A stretch of 64,000 bases of DNA, taken from positions 63,836,714 through 63,900,713 of the forward strand of contig OZ021732.1 in the NCBI GenBank assembly GCA_963978545.1, in the 5' to 3' direction. Origin of the DNA: Linyphia triangularis. Its lineage: Eukaryota > Arthropoda > Arachnida > Araneae > Linyphiidae. This document shows, piece after piece, positions 22,885 to 34,822 of the stretch. Each line of letters starts with the position of its first letter. The first letter of the stretch is position 1. The notes beneath the pieces are model-generated. The model did no database searches and was not told the DNA's origin. It saw nothing but the letters and a program-made list of their open reading frames with translations. The position numbers and the translations under genes were made by a program.

Positions 22885-24169
22885 TAAATTGGCTATCTTT
22901 GCATTTAATAAGAAAATCATTAATTTTGAGAGTGATCAGGCTCATTAAAAAATTATTCCAAATGCGAATACTTACAAATTTTCATTGCTTTCATTTGATA
23001 CCAAACAGAATGCATTTGAAGATGGGGAAAAAATTCGGCAAAATTAGGAAAATAAGTAAAAATATTTTGGCAGAGGAACAAACGCACTGTAAAGAGAGAC
23101 ATCAAAAGGCCTTTTTCCCCCCCTTTTAAGTCAATTACGAAAGCATTCCTGAAATCAGATGTCATCAATACAAAAAGTAAGCATAAAAGTGACACACACT
23201 ATTTTAAAAGGGCAGTGTGACGAATGAAAGTAGGGACAGTAACAAAAAAAATAATTTCAGAACTAAGGTTATGAGTTATTATACATAATATAAACTATGT
23301 ATAAGTTGTAAGTAAAGCATGTGAATTTAGTTTTCTAAATTAAGATGCAGTCCGCTCAATTTTAATCGCATAAACAACTTTCGTAATTAATTTTTTATCC
23401 TTACAGGAGCTGTATAAAATTAAAATTATACCACTTTTAAAATTATCCATTGATTATATAAATGTTTAGATTATTTTGAGTACTTTTTAATTTTAAACTA
23501 ATGCCCTTTCTCAAGAAATGAATCCTGCAACAATCTTTTTGAGACAGACTGTATACTCAATAGAGCTGCAAACACAATGGCTGCTTAAATTCATAACACT
23601 AATTCTATAAAAAACACTTTCAATTAAAAAAAGATTTTCCAAAATGCAATTATCAAATAAACTTTTTAAATATGACTGGAAACTGCAGTAAAAAAAAAAA
23701 AAAAAACTTTCTTAATTAAATGAAAACTATTAATACTTTAATAGACATTAGTGTATTGAACCATTTTAATACTTCAACCTAATTTAAGTATTATAATAGT
23801 TTTTGCCAAAATGTTTATAAGCGCTTACAAATGTTAAAATGTTATATAATATCGTAACCGACATTAATACTATTGATAGATTTTGAATCTATACAAATAT
23901 TATAATTGATAATAAATATACATTTTAATTAAATTAAATATACATTTAATTAAATTAATGTATATTTAATTATAATTAAATTAAATATACATTATAATTA
24001 AATATACATTTTACAACCATTTAAATATAAACTTAAAAAAACTCATCAAGTAGTTTCGGTTAATGGCTAGGATGTTTTTAACTTCAGAAAAAATCAAGTA
24101 CTATTGGCTTTTGTTTATAAATTTATGCATGAAATAAGATTGATAATTTTTAAGATATTAAGAAAATTA
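22885..24169. other. A+T-rich non-coding stretch
   Basis: No gene seen. At about 23920-24015 there is an almost pure A/T array in which ATTTAATTAAATTAA and ATATACATT recur in both orientations, able to form several alternative hairpins. An 18-nt A tract lies at about 23689-23706. Confidence 0.5.
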
Positions 24170-24660
24170 TCAATCCAAGTTAGTTGCAAAATTTGATCGC
24201 GAAACATGTCAATCCCCAGCGTCATGCTATCAATAAAAGCAGCTCAGTGATAGGTCGACTTCTTCACGCATTAAATAACACCCAATGATCTCTGCCGAAA
24301 GTCATAAAAATTTTCGTAAGAGAAAAGATCGGGCGTTAATGCGGGCAAAAAGGCTTAAGAGAAAAGAAAAAAAGAAAAAAAAACACTTCCCCAAATATTC
24401 AATAAAATCATTCTCCCTTTGAGACGAGTCCATCTTTAGGGTCGTTAAAGTGTAAAAAAAAAAAAAAAAAAATCGAAATGGCTGGATTCTCAACGCCTTT
24501 GCATTGAGCACTGCGAATAATTGCCATGAGATGCTTAAAACGGTCACGCCTTATTTACTGGTGCGATCGCATTTTACTGTGCTCAAAAAGAATGTTCTGC
24601 GGTTTGATGAACAGTGATTGAATAGTGACAATAACCCTCAAACTACAGAAATGAGGTTGG
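24170..24660. other. GC-richer non-coding island E
   Basis: Raised composition with TGCGATCGCA (10-bp palindrome, 24562-24571) and ATCAATAAAAGCAGC near 24230. Two A tracts (about 24370-24381 and 24454-24471) interrupt it. The open frame on the minus strand at 24302-24547 is dominated by Phe runs from the A tracts and is not credible. Possible regulatory element. Confidence 0.3.
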
Positions 24661-26249
24661 ATAATGCGACCTCCATAGAACTTTTTTAGAACATAAAGCA
24701 TGATTATCTTCCCATATGAACATTTTTATTGATAACTGACTGAGACATACATGATTGCTAGACTTAAACTGTTCTTGTTTTGAAGATTCTGGAACACATA
24801 TCTTTAAACAATTAAGTATACATGAATTGAGACTGTGAGGAAATAGTTTTTGAAAAAAAATTAAATTTCTAAATTTTTAGCACTTGATGAAATAAAATAT
24901 ACGTATGAATGCCTATATGGAAGTTAATTTTAAGGGCTTGACTTATTAAGAAAGTTGTGTGAAGTTGGAGTCCAAAAAGAAAATCTAATAAAGATTGAAA
25001 TAAATGTCATGAAGATATTATCATTGAAACGCTATTTAAAAAAAATTCTAACTATTTAAGCATTTTTTTTTTAATTTAATTCATTTTTATTTTCAGTCAG
25101 CAGTAATTTTACACAGTGTTTTAAAGGTTACTTGATTCTGAAAGACTACATATTGGTGTCAACAGTGTCAGCTTAAATGGGGAAGTTTTGCATATCCTAC
25201 ACAGAACCATAATTATATGATCAGGTAGCGCCAACTCTTAAAATTTATATTCCCGTATACCCTATTACTAATAAAATACTAAAAAGTTTGTGTCGTTTTG
25301 AAAGTCTTAAAATTTTGCAAGACAGAAAATTTGTACGGCACTTTCAAATCCCAAATTTTATGCATAAATTATATTTTCTTTAAAATATTAAATTGCTAAA
25401 GTTGTAATTGATAACCGTAATAAACTACTACATCCTTGAATTATTTTGAATTCATTATAAATGCAAGTACTGAAACATAGCCCACTGAAAAAAGTCAAGT
25501 TACAATCATCAGAATTTTCAGTAAGAACCGAAACTTATTTTCGAATAAAAATATAAAATAAACTTCTTGATTAATTTTATTTCCTTGCTAAAAGTTATAA
25601 TATTTTCATATTCTAGATAATAAAAAAAAATTAGATATTTTTTTCGGATGAATGTACCTTATATATGGAACTAACTTCTTTTTCATTTAAAATGATTTTT
25701 TTTTTTCATTATTTTTTTTAATACATATATCGTTACTTGTGAATAATTAATGTATACAACACTGGAGATTGGTAGTTTAAATAAAATAAACACATGAAAC
25801 TAGGCCGTTTTATGTTAGTATTAAGAATAGAATTTAATTGAACAAATTTAAATGGTCGGAAGTTAATTAAAAAACGGACATTTCAGACATTAAATACTGG
25901 GTTACACAGAACACAGCATCATGAAAGTGGGTATGGCTAGTGAATAACTATTTGGGACAAAAGACGTTCTTAGTTGAAAACACACTAGATTAAAGCATTT
26001 TTGAAAGACACTAACTATAGTGCTGAAATTTGAATTATTTTATAATCCATTTGTTTTCATATGTGTCTAGTCAGCTCCTGCGATAATTTTCCAAAAGTGT
26101 TAAAACAAAAGAAAAATTAATTATAAGATGGTAAACAACACTAAAAGTTCAAAAAGGTAAGAGGCATCTATTCCTTTGTCACCCCTCCCTGATCACCACC
26201 ACTTTCTAATGCATCTTTGATACAAAGATTTTTAACCTAAACACAAAAA

Positions 26250-26690
26250 TATGGTCATCTCAATTTTTTTTAAATCATAACTTCAATTTTGTTATGGTTG
26301 TTTGTAGCGGATAAAATCTTTAAGTAGCTAATTAATCCACACCATCATCCAATCGATCTGAAACTTGGCAGATAAACTCGTTGTAGATTGCAATTCATTC
26401 TATTAAGTTTTGGGGTCTGTCACTAAAAGGGCGCTTTCACACATGTTTCTATTTTCATTCCTGATTACAAGCTATATTCAAGCATGTACAATTTAACGAA
26501 AACCTTCCAGATGATTTAAAAAAAAAAATGCCATCTTTATGTTTTAAATCTTTTATTTCAACTTCGATTTTGTTTGCTATGGGCAAAATCTTCAGAAATC
26601 TGATTTACTCGTCATCCAATCGATGTGATAAGTGATTGTCGATAACAATGCATTTTATCAAGTTTCGGGGGGGGGGGGGGAAATTAGTCA
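26250..26690 (+). repeat. Diverged direct duplication, offset about 278 bp
   Basis: The sequence from about 26250 (CATCTCAATTTTTTTTAAATC, AACTTCAATTTTGTTATGG, CATCATCCAATCGATCTGA, ATTCATTCTATTAAGTTTTG) recurs from about 26528 (CATCTTTATGTTTTAAATC, AACTTCGATTTTGTTTGC, GTCATCCAATCGATGTGA, TGCATTTTATCAAGTTTCG). The matched part is roughly 150 bp with small gaps. The second copy ends in a G run. It is probably two units of a decayed repeat or transposon interior. Confidence 0.6.
26667..26680 (+). repeat. 14-nt G homopolymer
   Basis: G14 inside A+T-rich DNA at the end of the second copy of the direct duplication. Exact length is uncertain, since homopolymers are error-prone in assemblies. Confidence 0.7.
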
Positions 26691-27339
26691 ATGGTATGCA
26701 ATGGATATTTTCTTCTTACTGGTTCAACACTATGAAAACTCGATCCGAGTCCAAAATCTTTCAAATAGTTTGTAATTGCACATAAAAATTGGTAATGCTT
26801 ATATAAAGAATTTGTAGTAAAATTTTATTTTTATGGATTAGTTTTTAATAATCAATTTTTCTATTCCACTTATCATTAGTGTAATCATAATCAGTACAGT
26901 ACGAAATCTAATGCTAGGAGTTGATAAAAATACACGTGATAAACATAAAATTATCAAATTATCGAATTATTTTAAACTTATTGATATGCAGTTATCTAAT
27001 TTCATATTCTCCAAATACCGTTTCTTTATTTGGGTTCTAGTTTTCTTGAAAAGCTTTTTTTTTTTAAATTCTCACTCAATCTTACCTTTCTAACAAAAAC
27101 CTTGAGAAAAATTGCGCTTCATGTAATGAATTGTAATTGCAAACAGGTTTCTTATATTCCAATTTAACAAACCTGCATCCCATTGACATTATTTAGTTTA
27201 TCACATCGTATGTAGTTTATCACAAACCCTTTCAAAGGAACATCGCGAAATTAAAACAGATCGTCCCGTCCCCCCAACCCCCATTCCACAAAACACACAT
27301 TCAAATCCAGTTCTCAATGACTCCCAGCTCTTTCATACA

Positions 27340-27367
27340 GGGAGAGGGATGGGGGAGGGGGGGGGGG
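27340..27367 (+). other. G-quadruplex-capable G tracts, plus strand
   Basis: GGG-AGA-GGG-AT-GGGGG-A-G11: four or more runs of at least three G separated by one to three bases, which fits the standard quadruplex pattern. Confidence 0.6.
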
Positions 27368-27483
27368 AAGAGATACACATAAACTCCCAAAACAGCCGAT
27401 AACCGCATTCAGACGTCTCCCACAAAACGATACCCAATAAACGACACACAAAATATAAATCGTCTGCTACACATCAAACCTAT

Positions 27484-27543
27484 CCCCCCCCCTTCTCTGA
27501 ACACCCCATTCGAATCACTCCTCTAACCCCCCCCCCCTCCCCT
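27484..27543 (-). other. C-rich tracts, quadruplex potential on the minus strand
   Basis: C runs of 9, 4, 10 and 4 occur within about 60 bp, so the minus strand has four G runs, though with long loops. The opposite-strand arrangement to the G tracts 120 bp upstream would let the two regions pair imperfectly. Confidence 0.4.
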
Positions 27544-27940
27544 TTTTATCAGTTGGTGCGCAGAGCAGTTCTCTCTAAATTACGCCTCAAAATTCGAATC
27601 CTTTTTTTTCCCTCCCTTCCCTGATACGGGAAAAGGTTCTAAAACTGAATAAAAATCTCTTTTCTCTTCCCTTCAGTTCATTTCGTGACTGATAAAGTGA
27701 TTCATCAAACGACACACGCGTTTCCCCTTTTAATGAAAACGCGCCACACACTAAGTTGTGTTCTTCCCAGTTCCTGTCTTTACATATCGACAAATCGTTT
27801 GCGGTTTTTAGGGGGAGGAAGGAGACTGCTTGTCTTAAAGGTATAGAATAATATAACCCCTACCTGAAGGTCGTTTGCAAAGGGGAGGTTTTATGACTCC
27901 GAGCAAAAATGGGACTCATATGCGAGGGTGATTCGAACAA

Positions 27941-28132
27941 TTGGATGATATTTTTGCACCTTATTCCGTAATTAACTATTTTAGAAGGGTAATCAGTAAA
28001 GAAGTTAAAATGACTTCTGTTCTTCGTTGGGTGTCTTGTAATTCATTATCTCTTACAGAGTCGATATCTGAAAAGATTGCTAAGATTGAAAGGAGGTTTC
28101 CTTTTGCCAAAACTTACGACAAATTACAATAA
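27941..28132 (+). other. 63-codon open frame, unrecognised
   Basis: Reads MDDIFAPYSVINYFRRVISK, then EVKMTSVLRWVSCN, SLSLTESISEK, IAKIERRFPFAKTYDKLQ and stop. The composition is balanced, without the Phe/Lys/Asn runs of chance frames here. CATTATCTCTTACAG at about 28046-28060, followed by AGTCGATATC, resembles a splice acceptor, so the part from about 28061 could be a terminal exon ending at the TAA. I do not recognise the protein and no supporting donor is seen. Most likely chance, with a small possibility of a real small exon. Confidence 0.12.
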
Positions 28133-28260
28133 CATTTATAAAAATAATTTTAATTTTCCAACTCCACTAACCAATCACAAGCGCGTATTTCATTCTATCC
28201 CATTTGGGCATCGTAAAATGCAGTTGACAGTAGCGTCATCTTGCATGATGTCCTCGGGAT

Positions 28261-29139
28261 AAAATTAAACTTAAGGAACTTGTAAAAAAAAAAAATTATA
28301 TATACATCATAGCAATAATCAAAATTACATTAAAGATAGGTCGATAATTTTTCAAAAACATTCCTGAATTTTTTTATTTTTTTTCCGAAACGTTCGAAAG
28401 GTTTATCGGACTTAAAAACAGGACCCCATTAAATTTGTATACTAATTTAAAGGAAATTCGAGTTAGGAATTTGAAAGAAATATTACAGGGAAAAAAATGA
28501 GGTTTTGTATCCTACCGGCGAAAAAAAATCAGGTAGCAAATTTTTAACTAAAAGTAGAAAGAGTTACAATTTAATAAACCATTCAAATGTCTGCTTCTAT
28601 TATTGTTGTTATGTTTGATATATGATTTTAGTTTGGAAAACGTTTAATTAGGCACATATGTGTAGTTGGGATAGGGTAATGTAATTTTTAATGTAATTAA
28701 TAGTTAATTTAGTTATTTAACAAAAAATATAACAACAGTTCCACTAGGTGCAGAGCAATTGATTAGCGAAGAATTCAAATAAAATTTCTATAAGAAAATT
28801 AAATGTACCAATTCATTGCAAGCACATGCGCACTTTTTTTTTAAAGTACACTGATTTTATACCAGATCCCTACAAGTTTATAAATGCATTTACCAACCAT
28901 ATATATAATTCAACATTTTGAGAAATGGATGAATGAATGAAAAATTACTACTCACAAAACAAATATTTGCATTTGAATATTTACTCTTTACTGTTAATAA
29001 ATCGTATTTGTGAAGTCTTACATTACACCACAATTATTTGAATTAATATATTAAAATACAAAGTTTAATCAAAATTTCTAATAACTGTGCTTATTTGCTT
29101 ATAAAATGTGATTTAGTGTAACATGTATAAACTATAGTA
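28261..29139. other. A+T-rich non-coding stretch
   Basis: Nothing recognisable is seen apart from A and T tracts and a short GAATGAATGAA run near 28931. Confidence 0.5.
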
Positions 29140-29500
29140 AGGAGAAGGGCAAACCCAGACGATTCGGAAAAGCATACCAATACTGGGTCGGAAATGCTTT
29201 TTTTTTCTCGGTAGGTGGCACCACACAAATGACTCATTTAGCTAAACATACTGTTGCATAGTGGCCCTCTACATTGGCTTCTATTGGCTCGTCGAGCCTA
29301 CTGTGTCTTAATTACCTCTTCAGGGAGTATATTAAAATTATGTTGTATGACACCCTCATTGACATCGCCTAGGAACTAATTGTAAGCATCACAGTAGCTG
29401 CTTCAGGAAGGTCAAATGTGATATGGAATTATGTCACATATTTCATGATCACACCTCATGAAAGCATTAAGATACGGCTAAGAATCATGTGAACTCACCT
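29140..29500. other. GC-richer non-coding island G
   Basis: A modest rise in GC. Contains ATACTGGGTCGG, a T tract at about 29197-29205, GGCTCGTCGAGCC (CTCGTCGAG palindrome-like, near 29286) and ATCACACCTCATG near 29448, a T-box half-site-like sequence. No open frame of note. Confidence 0.25.
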
Positions 29501-32098
29501 TACTTCTAGCACAAGTTTGTACATTAACAAAAAAAGTAAAATTGCTAAAATTTCATCTTTGTCAATCCCATCTGCTTAGATTAAATTTTGCATTTTCATA
29601 AACTAATGGATTTTAGTTTATTGATCAAGAATAAATGCTTAAACTACTTTTATAGTAATAGTAAAAATCTAAATTTAAATAACAATATTGTAAACTGTAA
29701 ATGTTTGCATTTCGTAAAATAATTTTGATATATTTATACTATCAAGGCCAAATTATCTAAATGTAACTTAAATTAATTTCCTGTCGTCGTTATCTTAGCG
29801 AATTTTTTAAAGCAACGTATTATTATTCAACTATAACTTTCTATTTAAGAGTTAATTTTAAACTTAATGCTAGTGTTTAAATTTCATAGTATTTTTTTTA
29901 TATATATATATAAATTTTTTACATTTTTAAACATGATATTAATCAATTTGTTTGAAATCTTCAATACATTCCAAAACAACTGCATTATAATATCAAAACA
30001 TAAATATTAGTTTAATATATAATGGTATTTTATTACTATACCCAATTAGTGTGTAATAGTTTGACCAATAAGAGTATTTGTTTTCCCTGCTAATTGATAG
30101 TTGGTAAGGTGAAACTGTTTTGCAAGCATTAAAAGTTAGAACAAACACCTTTTCAAGCAACTCTCTATAATATTACTTTTCTAAGTGTTATTTCATTCAA
30201 CATTTGTCATTCATACCAAAAATCAATTGAATTTATTACATTTCAAAATAATTTGGAATGATTGCACATTATGTCCATGGACAACTTCACTTTACCCTCA
30301 TAGTCAAAATTTCAATTTTTAACTATAATAATAAATGTTTTTATCCCGTTAATTTTACTTCTAAAACCTATTCAAAAAGCTAGTGCACAGACCAAACATG
30401 GAAATTACAACCACAGTAAAATTCAGATTTAAAGGAGCTGAAATATGTACTACAGGAATTCATAAACAGTTTTTATTTTTAAAAAATTAAATAAATCCGA
30501 AAAAGCATTGAATATAAAAATAGGTATTATGCATAATTCCGAAAAAATATATTATTCATTTTTTAGAAACTATGCAATCCCAAAATACTGAATTTAGTAA
30601 GAGCTCCTACGGAGGTGGGGGAAAAAAAGCTTTATAAGTAATTACGGGAAGGATATCATTACTTGAATTTAAAATAATAACAATTAACGGTTTTTTGAAG
30701 TTCTTTTTCCTTTCGTTGAATTAGCATTGAATAATAGAAAAAGCAAATAGCAGGAGTGGGGAATTTACAATATTTAAAAGAAACGTCATTGTTTCAAGCC
30801 CACAAGAACAAAATGGATTTTTTTTTTTCAAATAACAATGCTATTTTTTCCCCTCCTAAAGTCAAATTAGAAAACACTTTCAGATAAAAAGCCGAAACAC
30901 GAAAAAAAAAATTCCCTTCTCTATTGTACCCTATATGTGAATAGGACCATACACCAAATTATCAACTCTTTTATTTTAAAACGTAAATTGAAGTGGCGTT
31001 GCAACAATGCAAGAACAAAACACTAAAAAAAAGTTTGACTTTTTAAATTAAAACCGGAGTTGGAGAAAAAAAGAAGAGGGGTTGAAAAAATATTTTGTTT
31101 AAAAAGCTCGGTTTTTAATGCAAAGTAATCGGAACAATCAATTGGTATACTTCCGCTGTATTCTTGTTTTTACTCCCGCTATCAGCTCCTAACCACGTGT
31201 GAAAAAAATGTGGGAGAAAAGACAAAAGAATTTCGAATAAAAAAAAAGATGATTAACTGATTTTGGTCTTTCATTCGAACAATAGGGGAACAATGTGAGA
31301 TTTTAGAGGAGAAAATGGAATTTTTATTCCCATCGGTATTCTAAAATAAAAATTGTTTTCTTAGCTTACAAAAGAAGTACAATAACTTCACAAGAATTTG
31401 TTTATTTTTGCACTTTTAAATGAAATAATTAATCTTAATTAATGTAGATGTGAATTCATTTTAATATATTTCTTAGAAACCGTGGCACCGTATCATAAAT
31501 TTTATTAATAATTCTTTTAAAAGTTAAAAAATATGTATGAATGGTTAGAATTTAGAAAATATTTCTGAGAAAAGGGATATCAAAGTGAAATTCTAATAAA
31601 TCAACGAGAATATATATTTTTAACAATAAATTTTGAGAATTTGTAATTATCATTCTTAGAGAATTTAAATTTTTATTTTGACATTTTAATTGTATCGATA
31701 TTTTACTAAGTATCTTGATTAAAGTTTTTAATATATTTAATGTGTTAAGTATATTTATTAATTATATTTTACAGTCTTAATGAACTTATTAAATATGTGA
31801 AAAGTATTTTATTTGTTGCATTTCAGGTTCAAGAGATATTTCATTTCAAATATCTTTTGATTTCTATATTGAATTTAATAATACGTAATTTACAAAAAAA
31901 AAAAGTAAATTACGTAAATTATATATATATATATATATTTATATATAAAATTATAAGAATGACTCTTTCTAAAACTGATCAATTTGGGTGTAAACTTTTG
32001 TCTACAAATTTTATTAGATGTGATTATAGACAGTGTGATAGTAGACAAATTTTATTTATATATTCGCAAACATAACAAAATTATTAGAAATAGTTAAA

Positions 32099-32134
<36 letters not shown>

Positions 32135-33039
32135 GAATTTTCTATCTCGCTTGTGTATAAAAATGTTGCATTTTATTTCTTAGAGCCAATTTTGAAGTTT
32201 CATACTTTATTGCCGTAGTTTAAATGCGAAACAAAACTTGGTTTTTATGCGACTGGCAATCAAAACAATTATCGATAAAAGGTGCGTATAGATAATTTAA
32301 AAATTAAAAAATAATAATAATAATAATAATATTAAATATGTATATATTTTTCTGTATTATAGAAAAATTTTAGCTTCATTTCAAATAATTATTCAAAGTA
32401 AAAAGCTAATTAATCAATAAAATATGATTTATCGTTTTCATTATAAAAAATACACAAAACTCATTAAAAGTCTTACAAACTTCCAGAATGCGAACACAGT
32501 GCCATTCGACTTTTAATTAATTCTCACCTGTGCATTTTTTATAGATTCAACCAAATGTTCGAATTCAATTTAAACAAGATAATGACTCATTAAATGTGCA
32601 AATGTAATCCTTTAGCGCTGACACTCTTTGACGCTAAAATCAAAAACCACAAGTAACAAATGCCAAAACTTTTAAACGATTTTTCACACCAAAAACTTTT
32701 CATCTGGAAACTTTTCATCTTCCACTATAAACCAAGTGAAAAATACGGAATTTTTCTAGCTGTCGGGGAGAATACCGAAAGAAAAAAAAATTTATCTAAA
32801 ATCACAACAAAAAAGTTTCAATTATAAGGAAGCTGCTCTCATATTTGAAACTCATAATTAAATTAATTTAGTCCACAGCCATAACGTCCCTAACATACAG
32901 ATACAGACAACACCAGCAAAAAAAAAATTACTCATTCATTTTTAATAAAACGCTAGCATGTTTCAGTGAGATAATTAATGTTCTTGCACAGCGCTTGGTG
33001 AAAAATAGTTCACCAAAAAGCTACCAACCAACCAAACGA
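29501..33039. other. A+T-rich non-coding stretch
   Basis: No gene seen. It has TA microsatellites at about 29898-29912 and 31920-31946, an AAT repeat at about 32311-32331, and a 31-nt T tract at 32101-32131. The open frame at 31797-32075 spans the TA and A tracts and is low-complexity. CTACCAACCAACCAAACG near 33020 looks like a bare SINE tail. Confidence 0.5.
32101..32131 (+). repeat. 31-nt T homopolymer
   Basis: The longest mononucleotide run in the window. No element end is attached that would make it the tail of a minus-strand retrocopy. Confidence 0.8.
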
Positions 33040-33740
33040 TAAAGAAAAACTCCCCCCTCTATACTATTTTTGGCAAACTTCCCACATTCTATCCACCCCC
33101 AGATGATGACATTTTAATTATTTTGTAGGGGTGTGGAAAAGTCTCGACTCTTATCAAAACGGGCAGTTCCCACCCACAAATTGCCCGGGCAGATGAGCGA
33201 AAAACAATGACTAACTGCACATTTTCGATAGTGCAAGAATTACCTGAAAAATTACGATATAGGGGTCCATTTTTAAAAGGGGAGTTGACAGTTACAGTCT
33301 CAGAGTGGGTATTTCACTTACTTTTCCCTCTTGCTGATAGGCAACACCTTAATGGTTGGTAATTTTTGCCCTGCCATTGGAAAAGCACGGGCAAAAGCCA
33401 TTTGCAGTATCTGGTGCGTTAAAACACCATCGCTCTTGTATGTGGAGTTGACAGTGATATGCGTCTGACCCCTTCGTCATGGCCCGAGCGTTAATAGGGG
33501 AGTAAAGGCACTTAATATTCTTGAGAACAGTGGATGGAATTGCTGCCAGAACTGCTTTAAGTACTTGCAGCGAGCTTGATTGATGGGAGATAGGAGGCAG
33601 CGTGTGAGGAAAAAAACTTTGTGTATGATTAAAGCATCATCTATTTATCGCTTTTCAGTTAACTTGTTTAATGGGGAGCGTTGGTATGGATGACTCTACT
33701 TAATAAGGGGGCTCAAAGGGGTCTGAACTTTGTTATGGGG
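33040..33740. other. GC-richer non-coding island H
   Basis: Clearly raised GC with no open frame. Contains GGGCAGTTCCCACCC and TTGCCCGGGCAGATGAG near 33160-33195 (TGCCCGGGCA palindrome), GAGTTGACAGT twice (about 33282 and 33446), and an exact TGATTGATGG. This combination suggests a developmental enhancer; the inference rests on motif content only. Confidence 0.35.
33577..33586 (+). promoter_or_regulatory. Exd/Pbx-Hox composite site TGATTGATGG
   Basis: An exact match to the classic PBX/Extradenticle plus anterior Hox (Labial/HOX1 type) heterodimer site. It lies in a GC-richer island. The full ten bases are expected by chance rarely, on the order of once or less per window of this composition. 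Binding is not shown. Confidence 0.3.
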
Positions 33741-34166
33741 TATTAAACGTTCAAAATGTTTCGTACAATTCCTACATTTTGAAATTTATTGATAAAGAAC
33801 TTCTGAAGCTGAACGATTCCTATCAAACCTTAATGGCACTAGAACGAACATGAGATTTAATTTTGAATCCTCAAATCATCAATGGTTGATGATTTGATGA
33901 GTTAAATATTGTAGTAAAAAGCAATCAAAATTCATTTGTGGTATCTCGTATGCAAGTTTTATGTTCTTTTATAAATGTTACATATTGAAATTCTTGTAAA
34001 TCTGATACATACGAGTTAATACTGATAAACACACTGTACCACAAATATGTCATCGTTTGCGTTAACCATTGCACATTTATTAAGAGGTAGATATTTGCGG
34101 ATAAGAGCTGTTTTTTCCATTAGAATGTCCGAGCATAAAAATAATACATGATATAATACTTTGAAC
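33741..34166. other. A+T-rich non-coding stretch
   Basis: Contains a perfect 12-bp hairpin, TCAAATCATCAA at 33871-33882 and its complement at 33886-33897 with a 3-nt loop. Nothing else is recognised. Confidence 0.5.
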
Positions 34167-34822
34167 TTAAGGGCTCTGTCTACTTTGGATGCATGAAAAA
34201 ACGCTATTTTATTAATTTTGTTAAGAATACTGGCTTTAAAACTTGTTAGGCTTAACAAAAACATTCATAAATTTAAAAAAAAAACATATTGATTTTAACA
34301 CTTTTTTCAAGTGAAAATGTCAGGTAAGGAGTCCTCAAAAAGTAGGTAGGTGCGCGCGTTGAAAAAATCCCAAAAACTACTGAACTGATCCTTATGAAAT
34401 TTTAACCACATATTCTGTACACTTATCGCTATATCCAGTACCAGAATTAATGCACAATTTAATTTTTTTTTTTTTTTTTTTTTTTGCCATTTTGCTATTT
34501 TTGCATATAAATTAATATGAGAGGTACGGGATCTAGCCACAATCACACTAAACCTAAAACCATTCAATTTTTTTGTTTCAGATGGGCCATTCAGATTTTT
34601 TCAACAAGGCACACCTACCTACTTTTTGAAGACTCCTGTTGACCTGGCATTCTCACATTAAAAAAATGGTTAATATATATATATATATATATATATTTTG
34701 TAATTTACAAATATTTTTCTTAAGTCTATTAAGTTTTATATCACTAAACATAACAGTATTCTTAAAAAAAATTAATGAAAATTGCGTTTTTTTTATGCAT
34801 CTAAAGTAGACGGAGCCCTTAA
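34167..34822. mobile_element. Long-TIR (foldback-like) element flanked by TTAA
   Basis: TTAA at 34167-34170 and 34819-34822 bound a 648-bp element. The left end reads GGGCTCTGTCTACTTTGGATG and the right end is its complement with two changes. The inverted match continues inward, with gaps, for about 200 bp. Shared blocks are AAAAAACGC, TTAAGAATACTG, AAAACTT, the GTGAAAATGTCAGG block at 34311 against CCTGGCATTCTCAC ending at 34656, and CAAAAAGTAGGTAGGTG against CACCTACCTACTTTTTG. The centre, about 200 bp, is unique and includes a roughly 24-nt T tract. The right arm has a TA microsatellite the left arm lacks. No transposase is encoded. TTAA flanks suggest a piggyBac-type target choice; superfamily inferred. 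Confidence 0.75.

Larger units (their letters stand above)
24661..27199. other. A+T-rich non-coding stretch
   Basis: No gene seen. It contains a diverged direct duplication near 26250-26690, a 14-nt G run at 26667-26680, and AAAAGGGCGCTTTCACACATG at about 26428-26448. The last resembles the tip of the inverted-repeat element at 60.73 kb (GGGCTCTTTCAG) but has no partner. Confidence 0.5.
27200..28260. other. GC-richer non-coding island F
   Basis: Rich in C and G homopolymer runs (listed separately), with a purine/pyrimidine strand bias. The second half, from about 27890, has a run that stays open on the plus strand (27941-28132). No recognised protein domain. Regulatory or untranslated-region identity is possible but unproven. 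Confidence 0.3.

Noticed and set aside
31797..32075. 92-codon open frame
   Set aside because: Runs through A tracts and a TA microsatellite, giving Tyr/Ile and Lys runs; low complexity.
16805..33035. ACCAACCAACC runs near 16811 and 33020 as SINE copies
   Set aside because: Only tail-like sequence is present; no B box or body matching the SINE at 21 kb.
34311..34656. A separate 346-bp MITE nested inside the long-TIR element
   Set aside because: The inverted match at its proposed ends continues outward without a break to the TTAA-flanked tips, so it is the inner part of one long inverted repeat.
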